The translations under genes and the position numbers were made by a program. Under the pieces are notes generated by a model. That model made no database searches. It worked only from the letters and a program-made list of their open reading frames with translations, and was not told where the DNA came from. Shown piece after piece: positions 1 through 7,310 of a stretch of DNA of 12,369 nt (positions are counted from its first letter, which is position 1; every line of letters begins with the position of its first letter). The stretch is from an uncultured Methanobrevibacter sp. (GTDB lineage: Archaea; Methanobacteriota; Methanobacteria; Methanobacteriales; Methanobacteriaceae), in contig CADBMS010000032.1 in the NCBI GenBank assembly GCA_902795935.1, forward strand, positions 1-12,369. The letters run 5' to 3'.

Positions 1-66
1 ACAGAGTTTAAAAAAGTAGTAGATAAGTCAAGTTATTGGAAAAATTGGATCGAAAAATTTTTATAA
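1..66 (+). CDS. C-terminal end of an unidentified protein (5' truncated by window edge)
   Basis: The first frame is open from base 1 to a TAA at 64-66 and encodes 21 residues ending in SYWKNWIEKFL. The aromatic and charged composition looks like a real C-terminus rather than random AT-rich DNA, but the piece is too short to name a family. It converges on the - strand pilin-like gene, with 143 bp between the two stops. That gap holds a candidate hairpin at 128-154. An open frame of this length could still be chance. Confidence 0.4.
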   Translation, partial: TEFKKVVDKSSYWKNWIEKFL

Positions 67-127
67 TTTTCAGTGTCGATGACTATATACTGTGATTTTA
101 ACTAATCAAAAACTATTTTTTTAAACA

Positions 128-154
128 ATTGAATTGATTTAAGTTAAATTCAAT
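128..154. terminator. Candidate hairpin between convergent genes
   Basis: ATTGAATT at 128-135 is the exact reverse complement of AATTCAAT at 147-154, giving an 8-bp stem with an 11-nt loop. A run of seven or more T lies just before it, ending near 122. The position between two convergent stops fits a bidirectional terminator, but all-AT stems arise easily by chance in DNA of this composition. Confidence 0.3.
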
Positions 155-209
155 AAGAATACTATAAAGTTATATTCAAAACAAGAATTTTTAAAGAATA
201 TTAGTTAAT

Positions 210-644
210 TCATATTTTCCAACAAGACAATTGAAAAGTATAATTCCCGTAGTGTCTTATTGCTGAATTGACATTTTTTGCTCTATATTTTTCTCCTTTA
301 GATGCAATTGTTTTGTTTATAATGTTTATTTCACGAAATTCATAGCTTAATTCTGGAGCATTAATTTTCATAAAATTTTCTATTATTTCTTTTGTTTTAG
401 TGTTATAATAAGAATTATTGTGGTTTAAATTTTGGCTTAATTGTTCAAGTATTGTTTGGTTTTCTATTAGTTCTTGTGTTGTTAATAAATCCATTAATTC
501 TTGTACATCATGCATAGATTCCATTTCTAACATGTAATTGTTTTTTGAATAAGTTATTATATTAGTTACAGATGATACGAATATAAATAGTATTATTAAT
601 GCAGATATTGCGTCAATTGATATTAATGATCCATTATTATTCAT
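210..644 (-). CDS. Small pilin-like membrane protein, hypothetical
   Basis: This encodes a 144-residue protein with a short polar N-terminus (MNNNGS) followed at once by one hydrophobic helix at about residues 7-31. The rest is a soluble, Asn- and Glu-rich domain of about 110 residues, with a single Cys close to the C-terminus. A Gly-Ser junction before the helix with an Asp inside it resembles archaeal type IV pilin or archaellin-like precursors. However, no basic residue precedes the Gly, so the processing site is not canonical. The start is supported by AAGTGAT three bases before the ATG. It stands alone on the - strand, 215 bp beyond the hisH stop. It could instead be a plain single-pass membrane protein. 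The function is unknown. Confidence 0.7.
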   Translation of the reverse strand: MNNNGSLISIDAISALIILFIFVSSVTNIITYSKNNYMLEMESMHDVQELMDLLTTQELIENQTILEQLSQNLNHNNSYYNTKTKEIIENFMKINAPELSYEFREINIINKTIASKGEKYRAKNVNSAIRHYGNYTFQLSCWKI

Positions 645-859
645 ATAATCACTTATTGGATTTGATTATATCAATAAAAAAAATCAATGAGTTACTATTA
701 TTATTAAATATTTAATTAGATTATATAAAAATTAATTATTACTTAATTAATAGATTTTATTTTTTATTTGGAATTATTTAATAAAAATTTCATCATGACT
801 TTTTAATATAAATATGTTAGTAATACTATATAATTTTTTTGTAATACTTTTGGTGTGAG

Positions 860-1456
860 TCAATCTAACAAATCAACAAAATTACTCAATATTTTCAACC
901 CACCAGTACCACTTTTTTCTGGATGAAACTGAGTAGCAAAAACATTACCCTTATTCAAAATAGCAGGAACATCCAAACCATAATCTGTAGTTGCAATAAC
1001 AACACTTTCATCATCAAGACTAGCATAATACGAATGTACAAAATAAAAATATTCATCATTAATACCTTCTAAAATAGAACAATTAGAAGATATCTTTAAT
1101 TGATTCCATCCCATATGCGGAATTTTAAGGCCACGAGGAAAACGAAAAACATTACCTGAAAAAATATCCAAACCTCCACAATTTGGACTTTCATCACTTT
1201 TAGATAAAAGAACTTGTAATCCCAAACAAATACCTAAAAATGGCTTATCATCATCAATATAATCCAAAATAACTGATTTATAATTAGTCAAATTATTCAT
1301 AGCACTTCCAAATGCACCAACACCCGGCAGTACTAATGCATCAGCATTTTTAATCTTAGAAATATCATCGGTAACAATAGGATTTTGACCAACTTTACGA
1401 AATCCATTATAAATACTTCGTAAATTTCCACTACCATAATCAATAATACATATCAT
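860..1456 (-). CDS. hisH: Imidazole glycerol phosphate synthase glutaminase subunit HisH
   Basis: This is a class I glutamine amidotransferase of 198 residues, the usual HisH length. HisH hydrolyses glutamine and passes ammonia to HisF, which makes imidazole glycerol phosphate and AICAR in histidine biosynthesis. The N-terminal IDYGSGNLRS motif is typical. LPGVGAFG lies at 43-50, the nucleophile Cys77 is in GICLGLQ, and the catalytic His178 and Glu180 are in QFHPEKSGTGG. HSYY at 141-144 is also characteristic. The gene lies 29 bp after the stop of the NTP-transferase/cupin gene on the same strand, so the two are probably co-transcribed. No hisF is visible. HisH paralogues also serve surface-sugar amidation (WbuY/PseA type systems), and the nucleotide-sugar neighbour keeps that alternative open. 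Sequence alone favours true HisH. Confidence 0.93.
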   Translation of the reverse strand: MICIIDYGSGNLRSIYNGFRKVGQNPIVTDDISKIKNADALVLPGVGAFGSAMNNLTNYKSVILDYIDDDKPFLGICLGLQVLLSKSDESPNCGGLDIFSGNVFRFPRGLKIPHMGWNQLKISSNCSILEGINDEYFYFVHSYYASLDDESVVIATTDYGLDVPAILNKGNVFATQFHPEKSGTGGLKILSNFVDLLD

Positions 1457-1485
1457 AAAAATTCCTTAAATAAAAAAAATAATAA

Positions 1486-2490
1486 TTATCTAGTATAAAA
1501 ATCCTTAATTCGAATAGTGTCATCCAAATGAGGAGTAGATACTTCATGTAAAATAGTGTTTTCCATAGCAACAATTGCATGAGGAACACCAGGTTCTATA
1601 CGTATAGTATCATTTTTACTGAAATAATTTTTATAATCTTCAAACTCTATATAACCAGATCCTGAAACTATAAACATAGTCTCATCTTTTTTCTCATGAT
1701 AATGGAATGAAGTTTGATAATCTTCACGAATAAACAACTCTTTAGTAAGATACTTATCAGTACTAATTAAAATCTTTTCATATCCCCAAGGTTTATCTTC
1801 TCTATTAGCATACTCTTTACGTATAGTTTCTAATTCTTTAGAAGTATCAATTGCCATCCAAAATAAACCATCTTCTTTATAATAGCTTAATTTATTTTCT
1901 TTAGCCAAAGCAGGAAATAATGTTTTTTCAATATCTCCAATATCAAATTCAGCAAAATCTAAATTTCCTTTAACAAAATAAATACCTGCATTAATATAAT
2001 AATCCAACATTGGTTTTTCTCTAAATGCAACTAAACGATCTCCACTCATCTCAACAATACCATATGGTGACTGCATTTGAGTTACAAAAATTGACACCTG
2101 ATAATCAGAAGATTCACCCAATTCTACCATCTTTTTTAAACTTATATCTGCAACAACATCCCCATTACGAATTATACATTGTTTATTAGGACCTATTGCT
2201 TCCATTCCTAATCGAATAGCATTAAGAGTTCCTAATGGTTCATCTTCAATAACATAATTAACTTTAACTCCTTTATACTCCTCACCATATCTTTCTTTTA
2301 TTTTTTCTGATAAAAAACCAGTGAGTAAATAAACTTCATCAATACCTGCATTTTTAAAGTCAAATAGTTGTTTATCCAATATAGTGTAACCATCTTTCAT
2401 TTCAACCAAAGGTTTAGGAATTTTTTCTGTAATGGGCCTCAATCTTTTACCAAAACCCCCACATAAAATCATTCCTACAGTTTTACTCAT
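1486..2490 (-). CDS. Nucleotidyltransferase fused to a C-terminal cupin (sugar-1-phosphate NTP-transferase type)
   Basis: The protein has 334 residues in two domains. Residues 4-230 are an NTP-transferase with the signature GGFGKRLRP at 11-19 and PKPLVE at 25-30, then NGD at 109-111, FREKP at 156-160, NAG at 167-169 and AIDT at 213-216. These enzymes join a sugar 1-phosphate to an NTP to give a nucleotide sugar. Residues 233-334 are a cupin: motif 1 has H263, H265 and E270, and motif 2 (PGVPHAI) has H304, so the metal site looks intact. The layout recalls mannose-1-phosphate guanylyltransferase joined to a type II mannose-6-phosphate isomerase-like domain, but the substrate is not determined. 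An in-frame ATG ten codons upstream (2520) is rejected because GGTGAT lies three bases before the ATG at 2490. The gene follows cfbD by 48 bp and precedes hisH by 29 bp. Confidence 0.88.
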   Translation of the reverse strand: MSKTVGMILCGGFGKRLRPITEKIPKPLVEMKDGYTILDKQLFDFKNAGIDEVYLLTGFLSEKIKERYGEEYKGVKVNYVIEDEPLGTLNAIRLGMEAIGPNKQCIIRNGDVVADISLKKMVELGESSDYQVSIFVTQMQSPYGIVEMSGDRLVAFREKPMLDYYINAGIYFVKGNLDFAEFDIGDIEKTLFPALAKENKLSYYKEDGLFWMAIDTSKELETIRKEYANREDKPWGYEKILISTDKYLTKELFIREDYQTSFHYHEKKDETMFIVSGSGYIEFEDYKNYFSKNDTIRIEPGVPHAIVAMENTILHEVSTPHLDDTIRIKDFYTR

Positions 2491-2538
2491 ATCATCACCA
2501 AGTATTATCTTTACAATCAATTTAATTAATTAAATATA

Positions 2539-3615
2539 TTATTTTTTAGAAATTTCTTCACGAATAATATTACCAAAATCAGAATCAACAATCTTATATG
2601 TCCCTAAAGTTTTAGAATGCGCATCTAATTCTGCAATTACATATGTATACCCTAATTTTCTAAGAGGTTCAACAATACGAGGACCATCAGTTACTGCTAC
2701 TGAATCAATATCTAATTCTTCTATTGTTAATGCATGAGGAACACCCACAACTACAACAAATTCTATTTCTAATTCTTTAATGATTTCAGTTGCTTTTTTA
2801 GCACTTGCAGGATATTCATCCAATCCTCCAGTTATATAATTAATTTCAATTCCATTTTCTTTTAATTCATTTGTAATATTAGTTGCATGATTTTTTATTC
2901 TAGGTAAACCAATATTATCATCTAAATTTGCAATGATTACTGGTTTATTATTAGGATTGATGTCATTATAAGGCAAATTAATAATATCTGCAAAAAGATA
3001 AGTTGTTTCTTTTTTAGTATTAATAACCATTGCAACATTTTTTCCATCTTTTAAAGCATTAATCAATTTATTAGCAACTACAACTTTATCATCACCAAAT
3101 GATGGAGGAATATACTCACCTTGTGCCATACCGCGAGTTTTTTCTATTTTAGTTGCTAATTGAAGCATGTTTATTTGTCTTATAGATTCCTCTTGAGAAA
3201 TTAATCCCTTTTTAACAGCCGCCTCTAAAACCATGATTGCTCCTTCAGTATTATCCCCATCTCCAAATCCCCCATGAGATTCTACTGGTAAAACAGTTGC
3301 AGGAATATTGGCCCTGATAATTGCTTCTTTTAAATCTTCACCAATAATCATACTTGCACAAGTTCCAACAATACCAACTAATTTTGGGGAAAATAATTCA
3401 TCTGCTTTTTTAAGAGTTTCTTCTAACTTTTGACTTGCACCAAAAATAAAATCATTTTCAGACATTGCAGTTGTTAATACCCTCACACCATCACTTTCAA
3501 GTAGACGTCCCGTTCTAAAACAACAACCATGCGGCCCATGTAATATAACCACATCTACATTAAAATCTCTCAATGTGTAAAGAGAAGCTGCAATTGGACT
3601 TGGTCTAGGATGCAA
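2539..3615 (-). CDS. cfbD: Ni-sirohydrochlorin a,c-diamide reductive cyclase subunit CfbD (NifD-like)
   Basis: This encodes a 358-residue nitrogenase-component-1-like protein. With the NifH-like CfbC it carries out the multi-electron reduction and ring closure that converts Ni-sirohydrochlorin a,c-diamide to 15,17(3)-seco-F430-17(3)-acid, a step in the synthesis of coenzyme F430 for methyl-coenzyme M reductase. The N-terminus (HPRPSPIAASLYTLRD) is typical of CfbD. Candidate Fe-S cysteines are Cys31, Cys32 (HGCCF) and Cys86 (GTCAS). The protein is shorter than NifD, as expected for CfbD. The start is TTG: GAGGTGA lies six bases upstream and the next in-frame ATG is not until residue 51. It is the first gene of a probable three-gene - strand operon with the NTP-transferase/cupin and hisH. 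cfbC is not in the window. Confidence 0.9.
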   Translation of the reverse strand: MHPRPSPIAASLYTLRDFNVDVVILHGPHGCCFRTGRLLESDGVRVLTTAMSENDFIFGASQKLEETLKKADELFSPKLVGIVGTCASMIIGEDLKEAIIRANIPATVLPVESHGGFGDGDNTEGAIMVLEAAVKKGLISQEESIRQINMLQLATKIEKTRGMAQGEYIPPSFGDDKVVVANKLINALKDGKNVAMVINTKKETTYLFADIINLPYNDINPNNKPVIIANLDDNIGLPRIKNHATNITNELKENGIEINYITGGLDEYPASAKKATEIIKELEIEFVVVVGVPHALTIEELDIDSVAVTDGPRIVEPLRKLGYTYVIAELDAHSKTLGTYKIVDSDFGNIIREEISKK

Positions 3616-3921
3616 TTAAGTTCACCTCAATAATTATGAAAATAATTAAAAATCAATATATGGAATTTATATTAACTTATTTTCGAATATGAGATAATTT
3701 ATAAGTTCTAAATATGTCTTACACAATTACTCAAATAACATACAATAATATTATATTGTTATTTATTAAATTATTTGTCATATAACATATTACTAATTTA
3801 TAACAACAGTTAAAAAAAAAAGTGTAATAACTAAAATCTAAAATTGTAAAAATAGATTATTACAGAATATATAAAATCAAAAATTAATAAAAAAATAAAA
3901 TATCTTATAAAATAAAATATT
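3616..3921. other. Intergenic region upstream of cfbD
   Basis: This stretch of about 300 bp lies between the stop of the adhesin-like gene and the start of cfbD, both on the - strand. It must hold the cfbD promoter, and several TATA-like runs (for example near 3690-3700) are possible, but none stands out. An inverted repeat with 7-bp arms (AATAACA at 3734-3740, TGTTATT at 3757-3763) encloses 16 AT bases and could be an operator or a chance palindrome. No gene is seen. Confidence 0.4.
3622..3628 (-). promoter_or_regulatory. Ribosome binding site deciding the TTG start of cfbD
   Basis: On the - strand GAGGTGA is followed by six bases and then TTG CAT CCT, matching the expected CfbD N-terminus (HPRPSPIAAS). 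This strong site supports initiation at TTG. Confidence 0.75.
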
Positions 3922-5775
3922 TTAATTTATACCAATACTTAAACCATTTATTGCATATTTAAGGAAATTTTCAGCGATTTCGGCCGCAGTATCCCCATAA
4001 ACATAATCCATACCAGCATTATTTAAATATGCTCCAGGATTTGCTAATCCTGTGAAACTTTCTGGACTATAATTATCATCATGTGCTCTTTCAATCCATG
4101 TTTCAGTGGCCAAGTCTCTTAAAGTTCTTGTGAATCCTAATACTATTTGATTATCATATTTATCTAAATAATATTGATACCAATTCGAAGCCATATCAAC
4201 AATCATACCACTATCTACACCACCAAAAATAGAAAATAGGCAAACATTAGAATATTTTCCCATAACGTCAGTATTATGAGTATTAGGACCAATATTTGAA
4301 ATTATAACCCCATACCCTTCAGATCTAAGAATAGTGGCTATGTCATTTAATAATTTTTTATCAGTAGCAGTGTTATAAATATTATCTGAATTAAGAACTA
4401 TTGTTTTCTTAGTAATAGGTATTCCAGATCCTAAACCTTGAATAGAGTCATTATCCTCAATAACAGTTACATTTAATGAATTACTGCTTGATGAATAACT
4501 TGTAGAACCTAAAAATTTAATAGTAGTATTATAAGTATTAGGCTGTGCATTAATTTTTAATGATACTTTACCATTAGAATCTGTGGTTTTTGAAACTTGA
4601 GTATTATTAAAATTAATTACTACTTTTTGGTTTGAAATAGGTTTATTATCAGAATTCTTCAAATAAGCATTTAAATAATTTCCTTTAACAACATTAGAAT
4701 TATTTACAACAATTTTAGTCTTATCTAAATAAGACTTTGCTTTAAATGAAATACTATTTGCTAAATATGCTGTAGAACCTTTATATTTAATATTTACTGA
4801 ATAAGTACCTGGTTTAGAAATTATTTTTAGATATGCAATTCCATTTTTATTAGTATATTTATAGAAATAATTTTTATTAAATTTGATGATTAATAATTTA
4901 GAGGCAATAGGATTTCCTTTACTATTTTTAAGGAAAATATTCATATACTTTCCTCTAATTACGGATTTGCTTAATACGCTAATTTTTGTTTTTTCTTTAT
5001 AAACTTTCAATTTAAAAGATTTACTGCTTGCTAAATATGATGTTGAACCAGCATATTTAATTTTTACAGAATATGTTTTTGCTTTAGTGTTTATTTTTAG
5101 ATATGCAATTCCATTTGCATTAGTTGTTCTTGTAAATTTTTTATTATTAAAGTATATTGAAATTTTTCGTCCTGATATGCCTTTTCCAGCACTGTTTTTT
5201 AAATAAATAGGTAAACTTTTACTATTAATTATAGAAGTGCTCGCTGTTATTTTTGTTTTTTCTTTGTAAACTTTTACATAGAAAGATTTACTGGAAGATA
5301 AGTAATCTTTATTTCCACCATAATTGATTTTTACAGGATAATTTCCTACTTTAGTATTTATTTTTAGATATGCAATTCCATTTGCATTTGTCTGTTTTAT
5401 AAATTTTTTATTAGCAAAATTTATTGAAATTTTTTGACCGGAAATTCCTTTTCCAGAAGCATTTTTCAAATAAACTGCTAATTGTCTCCCATTAACTACT
5501 GATGAACTTTTAACACTAACAGTTGTTTTACGATTTACGGTATTAGTTTCTTTGTTAAGTTCATCATTAGCAGTATTTGTTGGATTTGTATTTGCTACAG
5601 CATTATCTTTTGTATTTTGTGACTCAATATTATTTTCTATACTCGTACTTGTTTTAGAATCATCTGATGTAGCATCACTGCCAACATTCGTGTAATTTAT
5701 TTCATTAGCTGAAACTGCATTAACTGAAAAAATTAATGTTAATGCTAAAAACAGAGAAAAATGTATCTTAGATAT
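3922..5775 (-). CDS. Secreted adhesin-like protein with four Ig-like repeats and an unidentified C-terminal domain
   Basis: Counted from the ATA codon at 5775, the protein has 617 residues. Residues 1-23 form a classical signal peptide ending AVSA. Residues 24-82 are an Asn/Thr/Asp-rich linker. Four repeats of about 90 residues follow, at roughly 83-171, 172-261, 262-351 and 352-439, each with a KTxI start, a YLKNSxGKxI strand, an NGIAYLKI-like core and a YxVxIKYxGSTSYL end. These are Ig-like (invasin/Big type) domains of methanogen adhesin-like proteins. Residues about 457-617 form a compact domain I cannot name, containing FSIFGGVDSGMIVDMASNW. No C-terminal membrane anchor is visible, so this domain may hold the protein to the wall. 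Upstream in-frame ATGs exist at 5832 and 5808. The first abuts the TATA box and neither has a ribosome binding site, so a start at ATA is preferred. Confidence 0.82.
   Translation of the reverse strand: MSKIHFSLFLALTLIFSVNAVSANEINYTNVGSDATSDDSKTSTSIENNIESQNTKDNAVANTNPTNTANDELNKETNTVNRKTTVSVKSSSVVNGRQLAVYLKNASGKGISGQKISINFANKKFIKQTNANGIAYLKINTKVGNYPVKINYGGNKDYLSSSKSFYVKVYKEKTKITASTSIINSKSLPIYLKNSAGKGISGRKISIYFNNKKFTRTTNANGIAYLKINTKAKTYSVKIKYAGSTSYLASSKSFKLKVYKEKTKISVLSKSVIRGKYMNIFLKNSKGNPIASKLLIIKFNKNYFYKYTNKNGIAYLKIISKPGTYSVNIKYKGSTAYLANSISFKAKSYLDKTKIVVNNSNVVKGNYLNAYLKNSDNKPISNQKVVINFNNTQVSKTTDSNGKVSLKINAQPNTYNTTIKFLGSTSYSSSSNSLNVTVIEDNDSIQGLGSGIPITKKTIVLNSDNIYNTATDKKLLNDIATILRSEGYGVIISNIGPNTHNTDVMGKYSNVCLFSIFGGVDSGMIVDMASNWYQYYLDKYDNQIVLGFTRTLRDLATETWIERAHDDNYSPESFTGLANPGAYLNNAGMDYVYGDTAAEIAENFLKYAINGLSIGIN
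4459..5529 (-). repeat. Four tandem Ig-like repeat units, about 268 bp each
   Basis: The repeats are visible in the DNA as well as in the protein. The stretch TTTTTAGATATGCAATTCCA recurs near 4825, 5095 and 5360, in the first three repeats. The fourth (C-terminal) repeat is diverged at that place, encoding NGKVSLKI instead of NGIAYLKI. The DNA identity between units suggests recent duplication or gene conversion, a route to length variation in the surface protein. Confidence 0.8.
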
Positions 5776-5780
5776 ATTTA

Positions 5781-5788
5781 CACCTCCT
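5781..5788 (-). promoter_or_regulatory. Strong ribosome binding site before an ATA codon (adhesin-like gene)
   Basis: The - strand reads AGGAGGTG, then TAAAT, then ATA TCT AAG. The distance to the ATA equals that between GGTGAT and ATG in the NTP-transferase gene, and fits the GTGAT spacing of the ychF gene. The ATA opens directly into the signal peptide (SKIHFSLFLALTLIFSVNAVSA). No ATG, GTG or TTG lies in frame at a usable distance downstream. Confidence 0.65.
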
Positions 5789-5834
5789 AATTTTGAAATA
5801 AAATACATGTAATTACAAATATTATTTTTCATAA

Positions 5835-5842
5835 TATATAAA
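5835..5842 (-). promoter_or_regulatory. TATA box of the adhesin-like gene
   Basis: The - strand reads TTTATATA immediately before the ATG at 5832. Archaeal transcription starts about 22-27 bases downstream of the TATA box, so the transcript should begin near 5811-5816. That leaves the ATG at 5832 outside the mRNA. The ATG at 5808 would be nearly leaderless, and the ATA at 5775 would have a leader of about 40 nt carrying the ribosome binding site. Confidence 0.55.
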
Positions 5843-6478
5843 GCTTAAGTATAAATACGGGGTTTAAATTAAAAAATAAAAGCTCATATTGCTTATTTTA
5901 AGAAATAAAGCTCTTTTAAATCTTTTATTTTTTTTAGTTAAAAAAGCATAATTAAAGAAATCCCTTGAATTACCTATTAAACCATAAAGACTTAGTTTAA
6001 ATAAAAATAGGAAAAAAAAACACAAGTTGATGAGTTTTTAAAAAAAAAAAGGAAAAATAATGATTAAATAAAATAATAAAGCCAAATTTAACATTCAATA
6101 AAAGGCAATATGAAATATGAATAGCTAATAAAATATATAATTTAAAAAGAACACTACTAATTTTTCTAATAAGTAAAAAATAACTAAGCTAAAAACGATA
6201 TTTAATTTAAAAATTTAAAAATAAGTAAATTCAAGCAATATCCACCACCAAATATTAATAAAAACAACAAAAAGCACATATTTAAGGATTATTATAAATT
6301 TATTTTTAAAAAACTTATTAATATAAAATAAGGTTTATTTTACTTTAATTTACTATTTAATCGATTATTACACATTTGTATAAAATTAAAATAATAAATT
6401 ATAATATAAAATATTGCATAAAAACAAGCATTAAATATTAATTTTAATAACAAATAATGATTCAAATGGAGTTTATAC
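5843..6478. other. Long AT-rich intergenic region between divergent genes
   Basis: This is about 630 bp between the adhesin-like gene (-) and sfsA (+). It has poly-A runs, no ORF with credible composition or ribosome binding site, and no tRNA-like fold. A small hairpin at 5891-5911 (GC plus TTATTT paired with AAATAA plus GC, with one bulged A) is visible. A candidate TATA sequence for sfsA lies near 6398-6410. A small RNA cannot be excluded. Confidence 0.5.
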
Positions 6479-7189
6479 ATGATAATAAAACATTTAATAG
6501 AAGGGCGTTTTATTAATCGACCAAACCGTTTCACAGTTTTATTTAAAAAAGAAGATGAAAGTGAACATACTGCACATTTAAGGGATCCTGGTCGTTTGAA
6601 AGAATTATTAATTCCTAATGTACCTTTACTTCTTAGAAAAGCTAAGCAAAACACTAAACGAAAAACAAAATATGATGTTATTGGAGTATATAAAGATAAT
6701 TTATGGATATTGCTAAATTCAGGTTTTCATAGTGATCTTGCTGAAGAATTAATAGAATCACAGATTGTTAATGAAATTTCAGATTATGAAGTTGAAAAAA
6801 GAGAATTCACATTTGGAAAAAGTAGAATAGATTTTTTATTAAAAAATAGGAATATAGATGAAGATAAAATGTTATTAGAAGTTAAGGGATGTACTTTAGT
6901 TGAAAATAATATAGCAAAATTTCCAGATGCCCCTACAATTCGTGGTAAAAAACATTTAGAAGAGTTATTACAAGCTCAAAAAGAAAATTACAAATCAAGT
7001 GTTTTGTTTTTAATTTTAAAAGAAGATGCTGAAATATTCATACCTAACAATGAGACAGATCCGTCATTTACAGAAATGTTATATTTAGTTGAGAAAAATG
7101 GTGTTAATATTATTCCTTTTGTGTTTACAACAAAGTTAGATGATGATGAATTAATTATTAATCCATTAAAAAAGATTGATTTAAAATAG
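6479..7189 (+). CDS. sfsA: SfsA family DNA-binding/nuclease-fold protein
   Basis: This encodes a 236-residue protein, the usual length for SfsA (sugar fermentation stimulation protein homologue). The family has an N-terminal OB-like part and a C-terminal PD-(D/E)xK nuclease-like core; its role in archaea is unknown. The N-terminal part shows GRFINRPNRF at 9-18 and HLRDPGRLKELL at 33-44. The nuclease-like core shows D118 in SRIDFLL, then E134 and K136 in LLEVKGCTL. FPDAPTIRGKKHLEEL at 148-163 is the family signature. The catalytic-type residues are all present. GGAG lies seven bases before the ATG. The gene stands alone, divergent from the adhesin-like gene, and its stop overlaps a 12-bp palindrome (7189-7200). 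Confidence 0.93.
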   Translation: MIIKHLIEGRFINRPNRFTVLFKKEDESEHTAHLRDPGRLKELLIPNVPLLLRKAKQNTKRKTKYDVIGVYKDNLWILLNSGFHSDLAEELIESQIVNEISDYEVEKREFTFGKSRIDFLLKNRNIDEDKMLLEVKGCTLVENNIAKFPDAPTIRGKKHLEELLQAQKENYKSSVLFLILKEDAEIFIPNNETDPSFTEMLYLVEKNGVNIIPFVFTTKLDDDELIINPLKKIDLK

Positions 7190-7310
7190 CATAATTATGC
7201 ACTTACAATATATATTGAATATTTATTTAAGCTTAAGTTATCACATATATTGTTAAATTTAACATATCTTGATAAATATAAGTAATCATAATATTATGGC
7301 ATAGATTTAT

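Noticed and set aside
2491..2520. Ten-codon N-terminal extension of the NTP-transferase from the ATG at 2520
   Set aside because: GGTGAT lies at the right distance from the inner ATG at 2490, and the family signature begins shortly after it.
5776..5832. N-terminal extension of the adhesin-like protein from the ATGs at 5832 or 5808
   Set aside because: The ATG at 5832 abuts a TATA box and has no ribosome binding site. The ATG at 5808 also lacks one, and the extension encodes the AGGAGGTG site itself ahead of a complete signal peptide.
6021..6065. Possible C/D box small RNA around TTGATGA in the long intergenic region
   Set aside because: The first base of box C does not fit and no CTGA box D lies at a suitable distance.
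6340..6654. 104-codon open frame on the - strand over the sfsA promoter and 5' end
   Set aside because: It overlaps the well-supported sfsA gene, has biased composition typical of antisense translation and lacks a ribosome binding site.
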